This document shows positions 35,100-43,724 of a stretch of 64,000 nt of DNA, one piece after another (position 1 is the stretch's first letter; each line of letters starts with the position of its first letter). The DNA lies in assembly GCA_002405835.1 (NCBI GenBank), contig DHMO01000051.1, positions 31,997 to 95,996 of the forward strand. The letters run 5' to 3'. The stretch is from Lentisphaeria bacterium UBA4640. GTDB taxonomy: Bacteria; Verrucomicrobiota; Lentisphaeria; Victivallales; UBA1829. The translations under genes and the position numbers were made by a program. Below the pieces are notes generated by a model, which ran no database searches, was not told the origin of the DNA, and saw nothing but the letters and a program-made list of their open reading frames with translations.

Positions 35100-35917
35100 T
35101 TTCCAAAAAGACAATTCTCTATTCCGCCGCCGGCGCGTGCGGCGTTCTTCTGTTCGGTCTGGGCTTTCTGACAGCAAAACTTGCGCAGAAGCCGCCTGAA
35201 AAACCGCAGGTCGTCGAGCCGCTCTTCACGGAGGAGCTTGCGCGTCAGGGCGCGGAGTATCTGACCGATCTCTGTGCGCAGAAAGTTCAGACGCAGTATG
35301 ATCTGAATCATTGCGCGGCGGCCGCCGCCGTATTGAAACAGGCGGAACTGTTTGCCGTTTTCAATTCTTACGCATCGTCGCTTCCAGAACCGGAGCGCAG
35401 GGCGGCTTTTCAGGAGCAGACCGAGTGGCAGACGCGTTATCTGGAGGAGATGTCGAAGCCGTCTCCGTATGACGGCGGCACTTTGGCGGCTGCCGAACGC
35501 GGTTTTCGTTCGTTCGACAAGGTTTCCGACCGCATCATCTGGCTGACCGGTACGCCGGAAATGCGCGCGGCGTATCTGAAAATGAAAGATTTGAGTTTCC
35601 GCGGACCCGACCGCGTGGTCCGCACTCTTTCAGATGGCGAGTTCACCGGTGGCGATGGCGGGGAGGGGACGTTCAAACTTCTGCCGGAATTCTGCATCGA
35701 GGAGGGCGAATGGCTCGCCGGAGTCATCCTCTGCCGCCTTCCCGGGCTTGAGACGCAGCGCATGATCGGCGCGTGGAAGAACGGGGCGATGAAGCTGCGT
35801 CTGTTCGCCGCAAAAACAAACCGTGTTGACACTCTGCGTTTCCGCGACGGAAAACTGCTGATCACCTCCACGACTCCTGACGGCAAAAAGAGAGCGATGA
35901 ACGTCAAACTGGATTGA
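35096..35917 (+). CDS. Membrane-anchored protein of unknown function (273 aa)
   Basis: One N-terminal transmembrane segment (about residues 6-27, YSAAGACGVLLFGLGFL) is followed by a soluble domain of ~240 residues, probably periplasmic, with a helical first half and a beta-rich second half (e.g. EGEWLAGVILCRLPGL). No family is recognised. It is translationally coupled to the SGNH hydrolase gene and may work with it. A promoter-like TATAGT (35972-35977) after the gene belongs to glmS. Confidence 0.7.
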   Translation: MISKKTILYSAAGACGVLLFGLGFLTAKLAQKPPEKPQVVEPLFTEELARQGAEYLTDLCAQKVQTQYDLNHCAAAAAVLKQAELFAVFNSYASSLPEPERRAAFQEQTEWQTRYLEEMSKPSPYDGGTLAAAERGFRSFDKVSDRIIWLTGTPEMRAAYLKMKDLSFRGPDRVVRTLSDGEFTGGDGGEGTFKLLPEFCIEEGEWLAGVILCRLPGLETQRMIGAWKNGAMKLRLFAAKTNRVDTLRFRDGKLLITSTTPDGKKRAMNVKLD

Positions 35918-36012
35918 GCAAAAATTTTCGCGCTTTTTCAGAAATGCATTTTATTTTTGCGTTTTTGAATGTATAGTATGCGGGAATATCTTTTACATAA
36001 AGGAGTTTTGAC

Positions 36013-37842
36013 ATGTGCGGAATTGTTGGCTATACCGGAAACAAACCGGCGGAAAAAGTCCTGCTCGACGGACTGAAGCGTCTGGAATACCGCGGATATG
36101 ACTCCGCCGGCTTTTCGCTGAGCGGAGATCATAAGCTGCTGACCGTCAAGGCGGTCGGAAAGGTGAAAAATCTTGAGGACGAGGCGCAGAAATACGGCGA
36201 GATGAAGCAGACCTGCGGCATTGCGCACACCCGCTGGGCAACTCACGGCGTCCCCTCCGTCCGGAATGCGCATCCGCACCTGGACAACTCCGGCAAGTTC
36301 GCGCTGATTCACAACGGAATCATTGAAAACTACGCGGAACTGAAGGACAAACTGCTTGCGAAAGGCTATAAATTTGTTTCGGAGACGGATTCGGAAGTGC
36401 TTGTCGATCTGATTTCCGAATGTTACACGGGCGATTTCGTCCAGGCGGTCGCTTCCGCGCTCCGCCGGGTGAACGGAACCTACGGTCTTGCCGTTCTCTG
36501 CACCGATTACCCCGATACGATCGTCGTTGCGCGTCACGGCAGCCCGCTGGTGATCGGTCTCGGCGACGGCTGCAATTTTGCCGCTTCCGACGTTGCCGCA
36601 TTCGCCGCCTACACCCGCAAGGTCATCTACCTGAACGACGGCGATCTTGCGGTTCTCACCCCGGAGAGCGTCGATCTCCGCACCATTGAAAACACGCCGA
36701 TTGAGCGCGCCGTTTCCAGCATCGACTGGGATGTGGATTCCGCGGGCAAGGGCAAATACGCACATTTCATGCTCAAGGAGATTTTCGAACAGCCGGAATC
36801 GCTTTCAAACACGATCCGCGGCCGTTTGAATTATAATCTGAACAGCGCGGTTCTCTCCGGGCTCGGGCTTACGCCGCATGAACTCGCAAAAATTTCCCGC
36901 ATCGTCATCGCCGCCTGCGGAACGAGTCTGCATGCGGGTATGGAAGGCGAATATTTCTTCGAAGACATCGCCGGAATTCCCGCAGAAGTGGAACAGGCCG
37001 CCGAGTTCCGTTACCGCAACCCGATCATCGACCCCGACACGCTCGTTCTTCCGATCAGTCAGTCGGGCGAGACGGCGGACACCCTTGCCGCCGTGCGCGA
37101 GGCCATGAACAAAGGCGCGATCGTTGCGGCGCTCTGCAACGTCGTCGGCTCGACCATCGCCCGTGAAGCCGGACGCGGCATCTATCTGCATGCGGGACCC
37201 GAAATCAGCGTCGCTTCCACAAAGGCGTTCACCTGTCAGGTCACCGTTCTGCTGATGCTGGCGCTGATGCTCGGACGCAACCGCCGGCTCAGCCGCGAGG
37301 ACGGCGGAGTGCTGATGCGCGAAATTGAGCGCATTCCCGAACTCATCCGCGAAACTCTCAAGCAGGCGCCCGAAATCGAGCGTCTGGCGAACAAATATGC
37401 GTATGCGAACGACTTCTTCTTCATCGGACGCGGCACGCTGTATCCGACGGCACTTGAAGGCGCGCTGAAACTCAAGGAGATCAGCTACATTCACGCCGAA
37501 GGTTATCACGCCGCCGAACTCAAGCACGGACCGATTGCTCTGCTTGACGAGAAGGTTCCGGTCATGGCGCTCGCCAATGCGATCCCGGGACAGGAGAAGA
37601 TGATCGGAAACATCCAGGAGTGTCTGGCGCGCAAATCGCCGGTCATCGCGGTGGTTTCCGGAGACGAGACGAAGGTCGCGGAGTTTACGCCGGATATCAT
37701 CCGGGTTCCGGAAACTTCGCGTTTCGTCGCTCCGCTCACAACGGTTGTCGCACTTCAGCTCTTTGCTTATTACTTTGCAAAAGCGCGCGGCTGCGAGATC
37801 GACCATCCCCGCAACCTCGCCAAGAGCGTTACGGTTGAATAA
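36013..37842 (+). CDS. glmS: Glutamine--fructose-6-phosphate aminotransferase (isomerizing)
   Basis: GlmS converts fructose 6-phosphate and glutamine to glucosamine 6-phosphate, the entry to UDP-GlcNAc and cell-wall synthesis. The N-terminal nucleophile is Cys2 (MCGIVGYTG); glutaminase motifs THGVPS and HNGIIENYAELK follow. Two SIS domains carry CGTSLHAG and SQSGETADTLAA, and the C-terminus PRNLAKSVTVE is canonical. Length 609 aa is normal. AAGGAG precedes the ATG. The 95-bp upstream gap is too short for a glmS ribozyme. hrpA follows 5 bp downstream. Confidence 0.97.
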   Translation: MCGIVGYTGNKPAEKVLLDGLKRLEYRGYDSAGFSLSGDHKLLTVKAVGKVKNLEDEAQKYGEMKQTCGIAHTRWATHGVPSVRNAHPHLDNSGKFALIHNGIIENYAELKDKLLAKGYKFVSETDSEVLVDLISECYTGDFVQAVASALRRVNGTYGLAVLCTDYPDTIVVARHGSPLVIGLGDGCNFAASDVAAFAAYTRKVIYLNDGDLAVLTPESVDLRTIENTPIERAVSSIDWDVDSAGKGKYAHFMLKEIFEQPESLSNTIRGRLNYNLNSAVLSGLGLTPHELAKISRIVIAACGTSLHAGMEGEYFFEDIAGIPAEVEQAAEFRYRNPIIDPDTLVLPISQSGETADTLAAVREAMNKGAIVAALCNVVGSTIAREAGRGIYLHAGPEISVASTKAFTCQVTVLLMLALMLGRNRRLSREDGGVLMREIERIPELIRETLKQAPEIERLANKYAYANDFFFIGRGTLYPTALEGALKLKEISYIHAEGYHAAELKHGPIALLDEKVPVMALANAIPGQEKMIGNIQECLARKSPVIAVVSGDETKVAEFTPDIIRVPETSRFVAPLTTVVALQLFAYYFAKARGCEIDHPRNLAKSVTVE

Positions 37843-37847
37843 GTTCC

Positions 37848-40800
37848 ATGAACGGCGGATCTGAACTCAAAAAACAACTGGCGGAACTCCGGAAAGGGTT
37901 CCGCCTTCTGCGTTTATCCGACCAGGTCCGCTGGAAACGCGAGCTCGACCGCGCGGGTTCCGCCCTCGGACGCGGACAGGAGGGGGCGGCGGAGCTGCTG
38001 GACTCTCTTTCCGCCCGTTTCCGCAAGGCGCTGGACCGCTCGCTCGTCCCCGTTGCGGAGTCGCTGCGTTATGAGTTCCCGGAAGACCTGCCGATCATTT
38101 CACATGTTGATACCATCCGGGAGAAACTGAAAGAGAATCAAGTTGTAATCGTCTGCGGATCAACGGGTTCCGGCAAAACGACTCAGCTTCCGAAGATTGC
38201 ACTTGCCGCGGGATGCGGAAGGTCGGGACGAATCGGCTGCACGCAGCCGCGCCGTATCGCGGCATCCTCGCTTGCCCGCCGCGTTGCGGGAGAACTCGGT
38301 GCGGAATTCGGAAATCAGGTCGGATACAAAGTCCGTTTTGACGACCGCACCGCCGACAGGACGGTGGTCAAGTTCATGACCGACGGCATTTTGCTTGCGG
38401 AGACGCGCGACGATCCCATGCTTTACCAGTACGACTGTGTGATTCTCGATGAGGTTCACGAACGCTCGCTAAATGTCGATTTTCTGCTGGGCTACTTCAA
38501 ACTTCTTCTCCCGAAACGCCCCGATCTGAAGCTGATCATCTCTTCCGCGACTCTGGAATCTGAGCGTCTGGCGGCGTTTTTCGGCGGAGCTCCCGTCGAG
38601 GAGGTCGAGGGGCGTCTCTTCCCGATTGAAGACTGCTGGATTGAACCCGGCGAAGACGAAGAGCTGACCGATACCGTGGCGCGCGGCGTGACGTTCATCA
38701 ACGACATGGACCCGCACGGCGACATTCTGGTTTTCCTTCCCGGCGAACGGGAAATCCGCGATTGTGCCGAGATGCTGAACGGGCGCAAGTTCCCGAACAC
38801 CGAAATTCTTCCGCTCTTCGGACGGCTTTCCGCCGGAGATCAGCAGCGCGTGTTCAATCCGTCGCGGTTCCGCCGCATCGTGCTGGCGACCAACGTCGCG
38901 GAGACTTCGCTGACCATTCCCGGAATCCGCTATGTGGTCGATTCCGGACTCGTGCGCTTGAGCCGCTACAATCCGCGCACCCGGATTCAGGAGCTGCGCG
39001 TGGAGCAGATTTCCCAGGCGAGCGCGCGTCAGCGGCGCGGACGCTGCGGGCGTCTGCGCGACGGCATCTGCGTTCACCTTTATTCCGAAGAGACTCTGAA
39101 CGGGAGCGCGGAGTTCACTCCGCCGGAAATTCAGCGATCCTCGCTGGCCGGCGTCATTCTTCAGATGGCGTCGCTGAATCTTCCGCCGCTCGGCGAGTTC
39201 CCGCTTATCGACGAACCCGCTTCCGCGCTGATCCGCGAGGGCATGCGCACCCTGAACGACCTGCGCGCGCTGGACGGTACGCGGCTGACGCGCATCGGAC
39301 GCTCTCTCGCCGCGCTTCCGCTGGATCCGCAGCTCGGCAAGATGCTGCTGGAGGCGCATCAGCACAAAGTTCTTCCGGAAATGCTGGTGATTGTTGCGTT
39401 CCTGAGCATTCCCGATCCACGCGAAAGACCTTTTGAAAAAGCGGCGGAGGCGGATTCCGCGCATCGCAGATTCCAGTCCGACAAATCGGATTTCATCGGC
39501 ATTCTGAATCTCTGGCTTGTGCTGGAGGAGGAGTTCCGCACGAAAAATTCCAATCAGGCTCTCAAGCGCTTCTGCATCAAAAACTATCTGAACTACCGCC
39601 GGGTCCGCGAGTGGCGGAACCTCGTTGATGATCTGACCGCGATCATGGCGGAAAACCGCTGCTCCGCGGATGGGAAAATTGATTTGGAGCGTCTCTCGTA
39701 TGATACGCTTCACAAGGTGCTCCTCAGCGGTCTGCCGCGTCAGCTCGGCGGATACAACCGCGAGACGCGTCTGTTTTCGGATATGGGCGGGAAAAAATAT
39801 CTGATTTTCCCCGGCTCCGGTCTCGCGAAACGGAAGAGTCCTCCTGATTTCATGCTTTCGTTTGCGCTGGTTGAAACGACGCGTGTGTTTGGACGCTGCA
39901 ACGCCGAAGTCAAGGCGGAGTGGCTCGAACAGATTGCACCGTGGCTCTGCGCGTATGTCTATGACAATGTCTACTGGGACGACCGTTCCGGTTTCGTTTA
40001 TGCGCGGGAGCGGGTGACCGCCGGTCAGCTGATCATCAATTCCGGACGCCGCTGTCATTATGCGAAGACGCATCCGAAAGAGGCGCGAGAAGTCTTTATC
40101 CGGGAAGGACTTGTGACCGGAGCAGCAACTCTGCGCGGAACCTGGCTCGAAGAGAGCGCATACCTCATCCGCGAAATCCGGCTGCTGGAACTCAAAACGC
40201 GCCGTCCCGATTCCCTCATCAATGAAGTTGCCCTGTTCGATTGTTTCGACCGCATGCTTCCGCCCACCTTCTCTTCGCTGGATGCTGTCCGCCGCGCCTG
40301 GAATGCGGAGCGCAAGAGCTATCTCCCTGATCCGGAAGAGTTTACGACGGAAGAATATGATGAACTTGATGAAGCGGACTATCCCGATTTTCTCACATTC
40401 GCCGGTCAGCGTTTCCCGCTTTCCTATTCGTATGATCCGGGAGAGAAGCACGATGGCGTGACACTCACCGTTCCGGAAGATTCGCTGAACCTGCTGAATC
40501 CGCATGTCCTGGATTATCTGGTTCCGGGGTATCTGCCGCAGAAGATCGAGGCGATGCTGCGTGCGCTGCCGAAGCGCATCCGCGTGGAGCTGATGCCTCT
40601 GCAGAAAGCGGTTGAAGGGTTCATGGAGCTTTACCGCACAGGAGAAATCTTCACGGAACAGCCGATTGCGGACGCCTTGTCTGAATTCATTTTCACCACA
40701 TACGGAATAGAGATTGAACGCGGGGCGTTCGATTCGCTTGAACTGCCCGAATATCTCATGATGAAACTTGCAATCAAAAATGCGCGCGGCGTGGTGAGAA

Positions 40801-41726
40801 GCGTTGTGCGCGAATTCCCCGAAGTTCACCGTCTGGATTCCGCGCTCAGCAAAAGCATCCCGGTTGTGCGGAAATGGGAAGTGACAAACTCGCTCTGCTG
40901 GCCGGGGATCGATCAGGAACTGCCGCGTTCCGTCATCGTCTCGAAAGAGGCTGGGACGGCGGGATATCTGGCGGTTGTCGCGGAGGAAAACAGCGTCGGG
41001 CGCAAGGTGTTCCTCAAGGAGGATGAGGCGCGTTTGATGCATGAACGCGGCCTGCTGAAACTCTACCGTCTGGAACTGCCGCAGATCATCAAGCCGCTGC
41101 GCGCGATGCTGAAGATTCCGCATGAAATGGAGCTCAGTTTCTTTCTGGAAGACCGCGCGTGGAAGGATGAGATGATTGATTCCGCCATTCGCGATTCGTT
41201 CCCGTGCGATTGCTGGGAAATCCGAACTGCGGGTGCGTTTGCGCAGGCTCTGGAACATTCGCGCGACTGTGTGGCGGAGCTGCTTTCCCGCAAACTGGAA
41301 CAGTTGAAACTGGTGTTTTCGCTCTATGAAGATGCGGAAAATTTTGCGGACCGTCTGCCGGAACAATCGGAGGCGTATGCGTCGATCCGGGAGCGTTTTG
41401 AGCTTCTGTTCCGTCCGGGGTTCCTGCGCTGCCGCCGTGCGTTTGAGCGTTACGACCGCTATCTGAAGGCTCTGAAAATCCGTGCGGAGCGCGCAGTCTC
41501 CGCACCCGCGAAGGATTCGCAGAAGGGGGCGGATCTGGTTCCGTTTACGCGCAAACTGAAACTGGCGTTTTCGATGACTCCGGACTTGGAGCGGAACGAA
41601 TCTCTGTATGATTTTTATCTGCTTTACGAGGAAGCGAACATCAACCGCTTTGCTCCGGAAATCAAGACTCTGGAGAAATGCGGAACTGAAGTTCTGAAAT
41701 CCCGGTGGGAAGCTGTTCGCATTTAA
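37848..41726 (+). CDS. hrpA: ATP-dependent RNA helicase HrpA (DEAH box, 1292 aa)
   Basis: Helicase motifs appear in order: Walker A GSTGSGKTTQLPK (~104-116), TQPRRIAA, DEVHERS (~201-207), SSATLES, LATNVAETSLTIPGI and QRRGRCGR. The variant DEVH at motif II is usual for HrpA. Helicase-associated and OB-fold regions and the long HrpA-type C-terminal domain follow, giving nearly the same length as the E. coli protein (~1300 aa). HrpA acts on RNA and has been linked to mRNA processing and rescue of collided ribosomes. It is 5 bp behind glmS, so probably co-transcribed, with a weak RBS. Confidence 0.95.
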   Translation: MNGGSELKKQLAELRKGFRLLRLSDQVRWKRELDRAGSALGRGQEGAAELLDSLSARFRKALDRSLVPVAESLRYEFPEDLPIISHVDTIREKLKENQVVIVCGSTGSGKTTQLPKIALAAGCGRSGRIGCTQPRRIAASSLARRVAGELGAEFGNQVGYKVRFDDRTADRTVVKFMTDGILLAETRDDPMLYQYDCVILDEVHERSLNVDFLLGYFKLLLPKRPDLKLIISSATLESERLAAFFGGAPVEEVEGRLFPIEDCWIEPGEDEELTDTVARGVTFINDMDPHGDILVFLPGEREIRDCAEMLNGRKFPNTEILPLFGRLSAGDQQRVFNPSRFRRIVLATNVAETSLTIPGIRYVVDSGLVRLSRYNPRTRIQELRVEQISQASARQRRGRCGRLRDGICVHLYSEETLNGSAEFTPPEIQRSSLAGVILQMASLNLPPLGEFPLIDEPASALIREGMRTLNDLRALDGTRLTRIGRSLAALPLDPQLGKMLLEAHQHKVLPEMLVIVAFLSIPDPRERPFEKAAEADSAHRRFQSDKSDFIGILNLWLVLEEEFRTKNSNQALKRFCIKNYLNYRRVREWRNLVDDLTAIMAENRCSADGKIDLERLSYDTLHKVLLSGLPRQLGGYNRETRLFSDMGGKKYLIFPGSGLAKRKSPPDFMLSFALVETTRVFGRCNAEVKAEWLEQIAPWLCAYVYDNVYWDDRSGFVYARERVTAGQLIINSGRRCHYAKTHPKEAREVFIREGLVTGAATLRGTWLEESAYLIREIRLLELKTRRPDSLINEVALFDCFDRMLPPTFSSLDAVRRAWNAERKSYLPDPEEFTTEEYDELDEADYPDFLTFAGQRFPLSYSYDPGEKHDGVTLTVPEDSLNLLNPHVLDYLVPGYLPQKIEAMLRALPKRIRVELMPLQKAVEGFMELYRTGEIFTEQPIADALSEFIFTTYGIEIERGAFDSLELPEYLMMKLAIKNARGVVRSVVREFPEVHRLDSALSKSIPVVRKWEVTNSLCWPGIDQELPRSVIVSKEAGTAGYLAVVAEENSVGRKVFLKEDEARLMHERGLLKLYRLELPQIIKPLRAMLKIPHEMELSFFLEDRAWKDEMIDSAIRDSFPCDCWEIRTAGAFAQALEHSRDCVAELLSRKLEQLKLVFSLYEDAENFADRLPEQSEAYASIRERFELLFRPGFLRCRRAFERYDRYLKALKIRAERAVSAPAKDSQKGADLVPFTRKLKLAFSMTPDLERNESLYDFYLLYEEANINRFAPEIKTLEKCGTEVLKSRWEAVRI

Positions 41727-41730
41727 AATA

Positions 41731-41766
41731 AAAAAATCGCCGGAACTGTATGTTTTCCGGCGATTT
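41731..41766 (-). terminator. Terminator between convergent hrpA and nudC
   Basis: AAATCGCCGGAA (41734-41745) pairs perfectly with TTCCGGCGATTT (41755-41766). The T tract is best on the minus strand (nudC side), but the symmetric arms could also end the hrpA transcript. Confidence 0.85.
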
Positions 41767-41773
41767 GCAAAGT

Positions 41774-42601
41774 TTACTTGCTGGAATGTTTTGCTTTGAA
41801 ATCTTCAATGATCCGCCGCGCGATGCTTCCGACGGGCGGAATTTTCGGCAGATGATCCGCATGGAACCAGCCGAGCGTTTCAAGCTCTGTTCCGTCCGGA
41901 TGAGCTTCTCCGGAAACGTAATCTGCGTAAAATCCGAGCATGAGCGAGTTCGGGAACGGCCAGCACTGACTGGAGAAGTAGCGGATATTGCCGACTGTTA
42001 CGCCGGTTTCCTCCATAATTTCGCGCGCAATGGTTTCCTCGATATTTTCCCCGGCTTCAACGAACCCTGAGATAAGCCCGTGGATTTCCGGAAGGAAGTT
42101 GCGGTTGTGCGCAAGGAGAATTTCATCGCCGCGCGTGACGGCGACAATGACCGCGGGGGCGAGCTGGGGATAGAACCGTTCGCCGCATTTCGGGCAGACG
42201 AGTGCAACGTCGCTTTTCGATTCTCCGAGTTTTTCTCCGCAGTGTCCGCAGAATTTATGCTGTCTGCGCCAGTGAAGGAGTTCTTTTGCTCTGCATCCGG
42301 CGGCGAAAGCGGAGTCGTGAAGATATCCGACTGCGAGTCTGACCGGAACGGTCTGCACGTTTGCAGGTGTTTCGGGGAGAGTCTCGAGATCGGCTGCGTA
42401 ACACGGTATTCCATCGCGGTTTCCGATGCTGAGCGCGGAGATATTGAGGTTCTGCAGATCGGCGGTGCGGGGAAAGGAATACTGATCATTTCCCGGGCAG
42501 AGCAGCATATCGCGTCCGCAGAAGATGATGAGTTCGGCGTTCTGGTGTTTTTTCCATTCCGGCGTAAACGCCGGTGCGGGATCCGGTATGAATTTCGGCA
42601 T
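41774..42601 (-). CDS. nudC: NAD+/NADH pyrophosphatase (Nudix, NudC family)
   Basis: NudC hydrolyses NADH/NAD+ to NMN(H) and AMP and removes NAD caps from RNA. The zinc ribbon is C-GH-C-GEKLG...C-PK-C-GERFYPQ, the Nudix box is GFVEAGENIEETIAREIMEE, and the NudC signature SQPWPFPxS appears as SQCWPFPNS, with Cys for Pro. Length (275 aa) is typical. AGGAG precedes the ATG at 42601; the frame extends upstream without a suitable start. Confidence 0.93.
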   Translation of the reverse strand: MPKFIPDPAPAFTPEWKKHQNAELIIFCGRDMLLCPGNDQYSFPRTADLQNLNISALSIGNRDGIPCYAADLETLPETPANVQTVPVRLAVGYLHDSAFAAGCRAKELLHWRRQHKFCGHCGEKLGESKSDVALVCPKCGERFYPQLAPAVIVAVTRGDEILLAHNRNFLPEIHGLISGFVEAGENIEETIAREIMEETGVTVGNIRYFSSQCWPFPNSLMLGFYADYVSGEAHPDGTELETLGWFHADHLPKIPPVGSIARRIIEDFKAKHSSK

Positions 42602-42624
42602 GTTCAAAGCTCCTGTTTTTGTGT

Positions 42625-42652
42625 AATATACATTCGGCGGAAAAAAATGCAA
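42625..42652 (-). promoter_or_regulatory. nudC promoter
   Basis: Minus-strand TTGCAT (42652-42647), 16-bp spacer, TATATT (42630-42625), 23 bp before the nudC start. Confidence 0.65.
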
Positions 42653-42751
42653 AAAAAATCTTTCCGCCTGTAGATTTTTCAGAAGTTCCGCATTCTTAAG
42701 GACAGAGCGGTGAAGCTCAAACAAAAAACAACAAACCAAACGGAGGTTCTT

Positions 42752-43024
42752 ATGAACAAGCTCATGACAATCGCAGCAGCCGGTCTTCTCATCGCAGGCG
42801 TCGGAATGGTTACCGTCAATGCGGCGGAAACAACCGGAACAACAACCGTGAAGACTCTGAAGAACGGTCTCAAAAACGGAGCAAAGAACGGACTCAGGAA
42901 CGGTACGAAGGAGGGGCTCAAAAACGGCACGAAAAACGGATTGAAGAACGGTCTTAAAAACGGTCTCAAGAACGGACTCAAAAACGGCATGAAGAACGGA
43001 AAGGTTAATGGCGACAAAAAGTGA
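42752..43024 (+). CDS. Small secreted tetrapeptide-repeat protein, thirteen xKNG units (90 aa)
   Basis: A Sec signal peptide (MNKLMTIAAAGLLIAGVGMV, likely cut after VNA) is followed by a nine-residue Thr-rich spacer and then 13 tandem tetrapeptides with consensus L-K-N-G: in order LKNG, LKNG, AKNG, LRNG, TKEG, LKNG, TKNG, four LKNG, MKNG, KVNG, then DKK and stop. The mature protein is strongly basic. CGGAGG precedes the ATG and an intrinsic terminator follows the stop, so this is a real gene. I recognise no family. It sits directly upstream of an ECF sigma factor/kinase operon. Possible roles include a structural or polyanion-binding surface peptide; these are guesses. Confidence 0.85.
   Translation: MNKLMTIAAAGLLIAGVGMVTVNAAETTGTTTVKTLKNGLKNGAKNGLRNGTKEGLKNGTKNGLKNGLKNGLKNGLKNGMKNGKVNGDKK
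42857..43012 (+). repeat. 13 x 12-bp imperfect tandem repeat encoding xKNG
   Basis: Thirteen in-frame 12-bp units occupy this stretch. Leu is written CTG, CTC, TTG and CTT, Lys as AAG and AAA, Gly as GGT, GGA, GGC and GGG, while the amino-acid pattern stays fixed. This points to selection on the peptide rather than a recent DNA expansion. Confidence 0.9.
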
Positions 43025-43033
43025 ATCCGTTCC

Positions 43034-43072
43034 CCGGAGATTCCCTGAAACGGGGAGTCTCCGGTTGATTTT
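43034..43072 (+). terminator. Intrinsic terminator after the xKNG repeat gene
   Basis: CCGGAGATTCCC (43034-43045) pairs with GGGAGTCTCCGG (43053-43064), 12 bp with one G-U, followed by TTGATTTT. The T-rich tail is also the -35 box of the sigma factor promoter. Confidence 0.8.
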
Positions 43073-43093
43073 GTATGCAGAATGTGCTATATT
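43065..43093 (+). promoter_or_regulatory. Promoter of the ECF sigma factor/kinase operon
   Basis: TTGATT (43065-43070), 17-bp spacer and TATATT (43088-43093), 31 bp before the sigma factor ATG. It abuts the preceding terminator stem with no gap. Confidence 0.75.
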
Positions 43094-43124
43094 TATTGTG
43101 GAAAAAGCGGAAAGGAATTTCTTT

Positions 43125-43724
43125 ATGACACTGTCTGAAACTCAAATTCAGGAGAGCTGGGCATCCCGTTTTCTCGAATACCGGGGACAGCTGCTCGCGC
43201 TCGCCCGCCGGAATCTGAATCCGGTTCTCGCCCGGCGCATAACTCCGGAGGATATCGTGCAGGACACGCTCTCCGATGCCTGTTCCAAACTTCAGTTTTT
43301 TGAAAACGAGCCGGAGATTCCTGTTTACTGCAAATTGCGCAAACTTCTTTTTCAGACCATTACGGCGTTGGAACGCAAACACTTGCAGAGTCAGAAGCGC
43401 GACGCCTACAAGGATATGGAAGTAACTGAGAGTGAGGAGGCTTCCACTGCGCGTCTCAACTGGAACAAGTTTGCGGATACGATGACCGGTCCGCTGACCA
43501 AAGTCGCGCGCGCCGACCGTTTTACTCTTCTGCGGAAATCGCTTGCCGTTTTGCCGGAAAACGACCGGCAGATTCTTGAACTGCGCCATTTCGACGGCAT
43601 GTCCAACGCCGACTGCGCGGAAGTCCTGCATATCGCCCCGAAAGCCGCAAGCATCCGTTATGTCCGGGCGCTTCAGCGGCTTCAGAAACTGTTGAACGAA
43701 TACACCGAGTTTCAAAATGAGTGA
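43125..43724 (+). CDS. ECF-type RNA polymerase sigma factor (199 aa)
   Basis: Region 2 is recognisable in LARRITPEDIVQDTLSDACS, and region 4 with its helix-turn-helix in LPENDRQILELRHFDGMSNA followed by DCAEVLHIAPKAASIRYV. It resembles the sigma factors of Planctomycetes and relatives that are encoded next to Ser/Thr kinases, thought to be controlled by phosphorylation rather than by an anti-sigma factor; none is visible here. AAAGGA precedes the ATG at 43125. Its last 8 bases overlap the kinase gene, so translation is coupled. Confidence 0.88.
   Translation: MTLSETQIQESWASRFLEYRGQLLALARRNLNPVLARRITPEDIVQDTLSDACSKLQFFENEPEIPVYCKLRKLLFQTITALERKHLQSQKRDAYKDMEVTESEEASTARLNWNKFADTMTGPLTKVARADRFTLLRKSLAVLPENDRQILELRHFDGMSNADCAEVLHIAPKAASIRYVRALQRLQKLLNEYTEFQNE

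Noticed and set aside
35918..36012. Possible glmS ribozyme in the leader
   Set aside because: The gap is only 95 bp and lacks the conserved core; only a TATAGT -10-like element and an RBS are seen.
38469..41366. 965-codon open frame opposite hrpA
   Set aside because: Pure shadow of the helicase gene; Arg/Phe/His-rich composition with no recognisable domain.
42857..43012. Short tandem repeats considered as a CRISPR array
   Set aside because: Units are 12 bp with no spacers, in frame, inside a gene with signal peptide and RBS.
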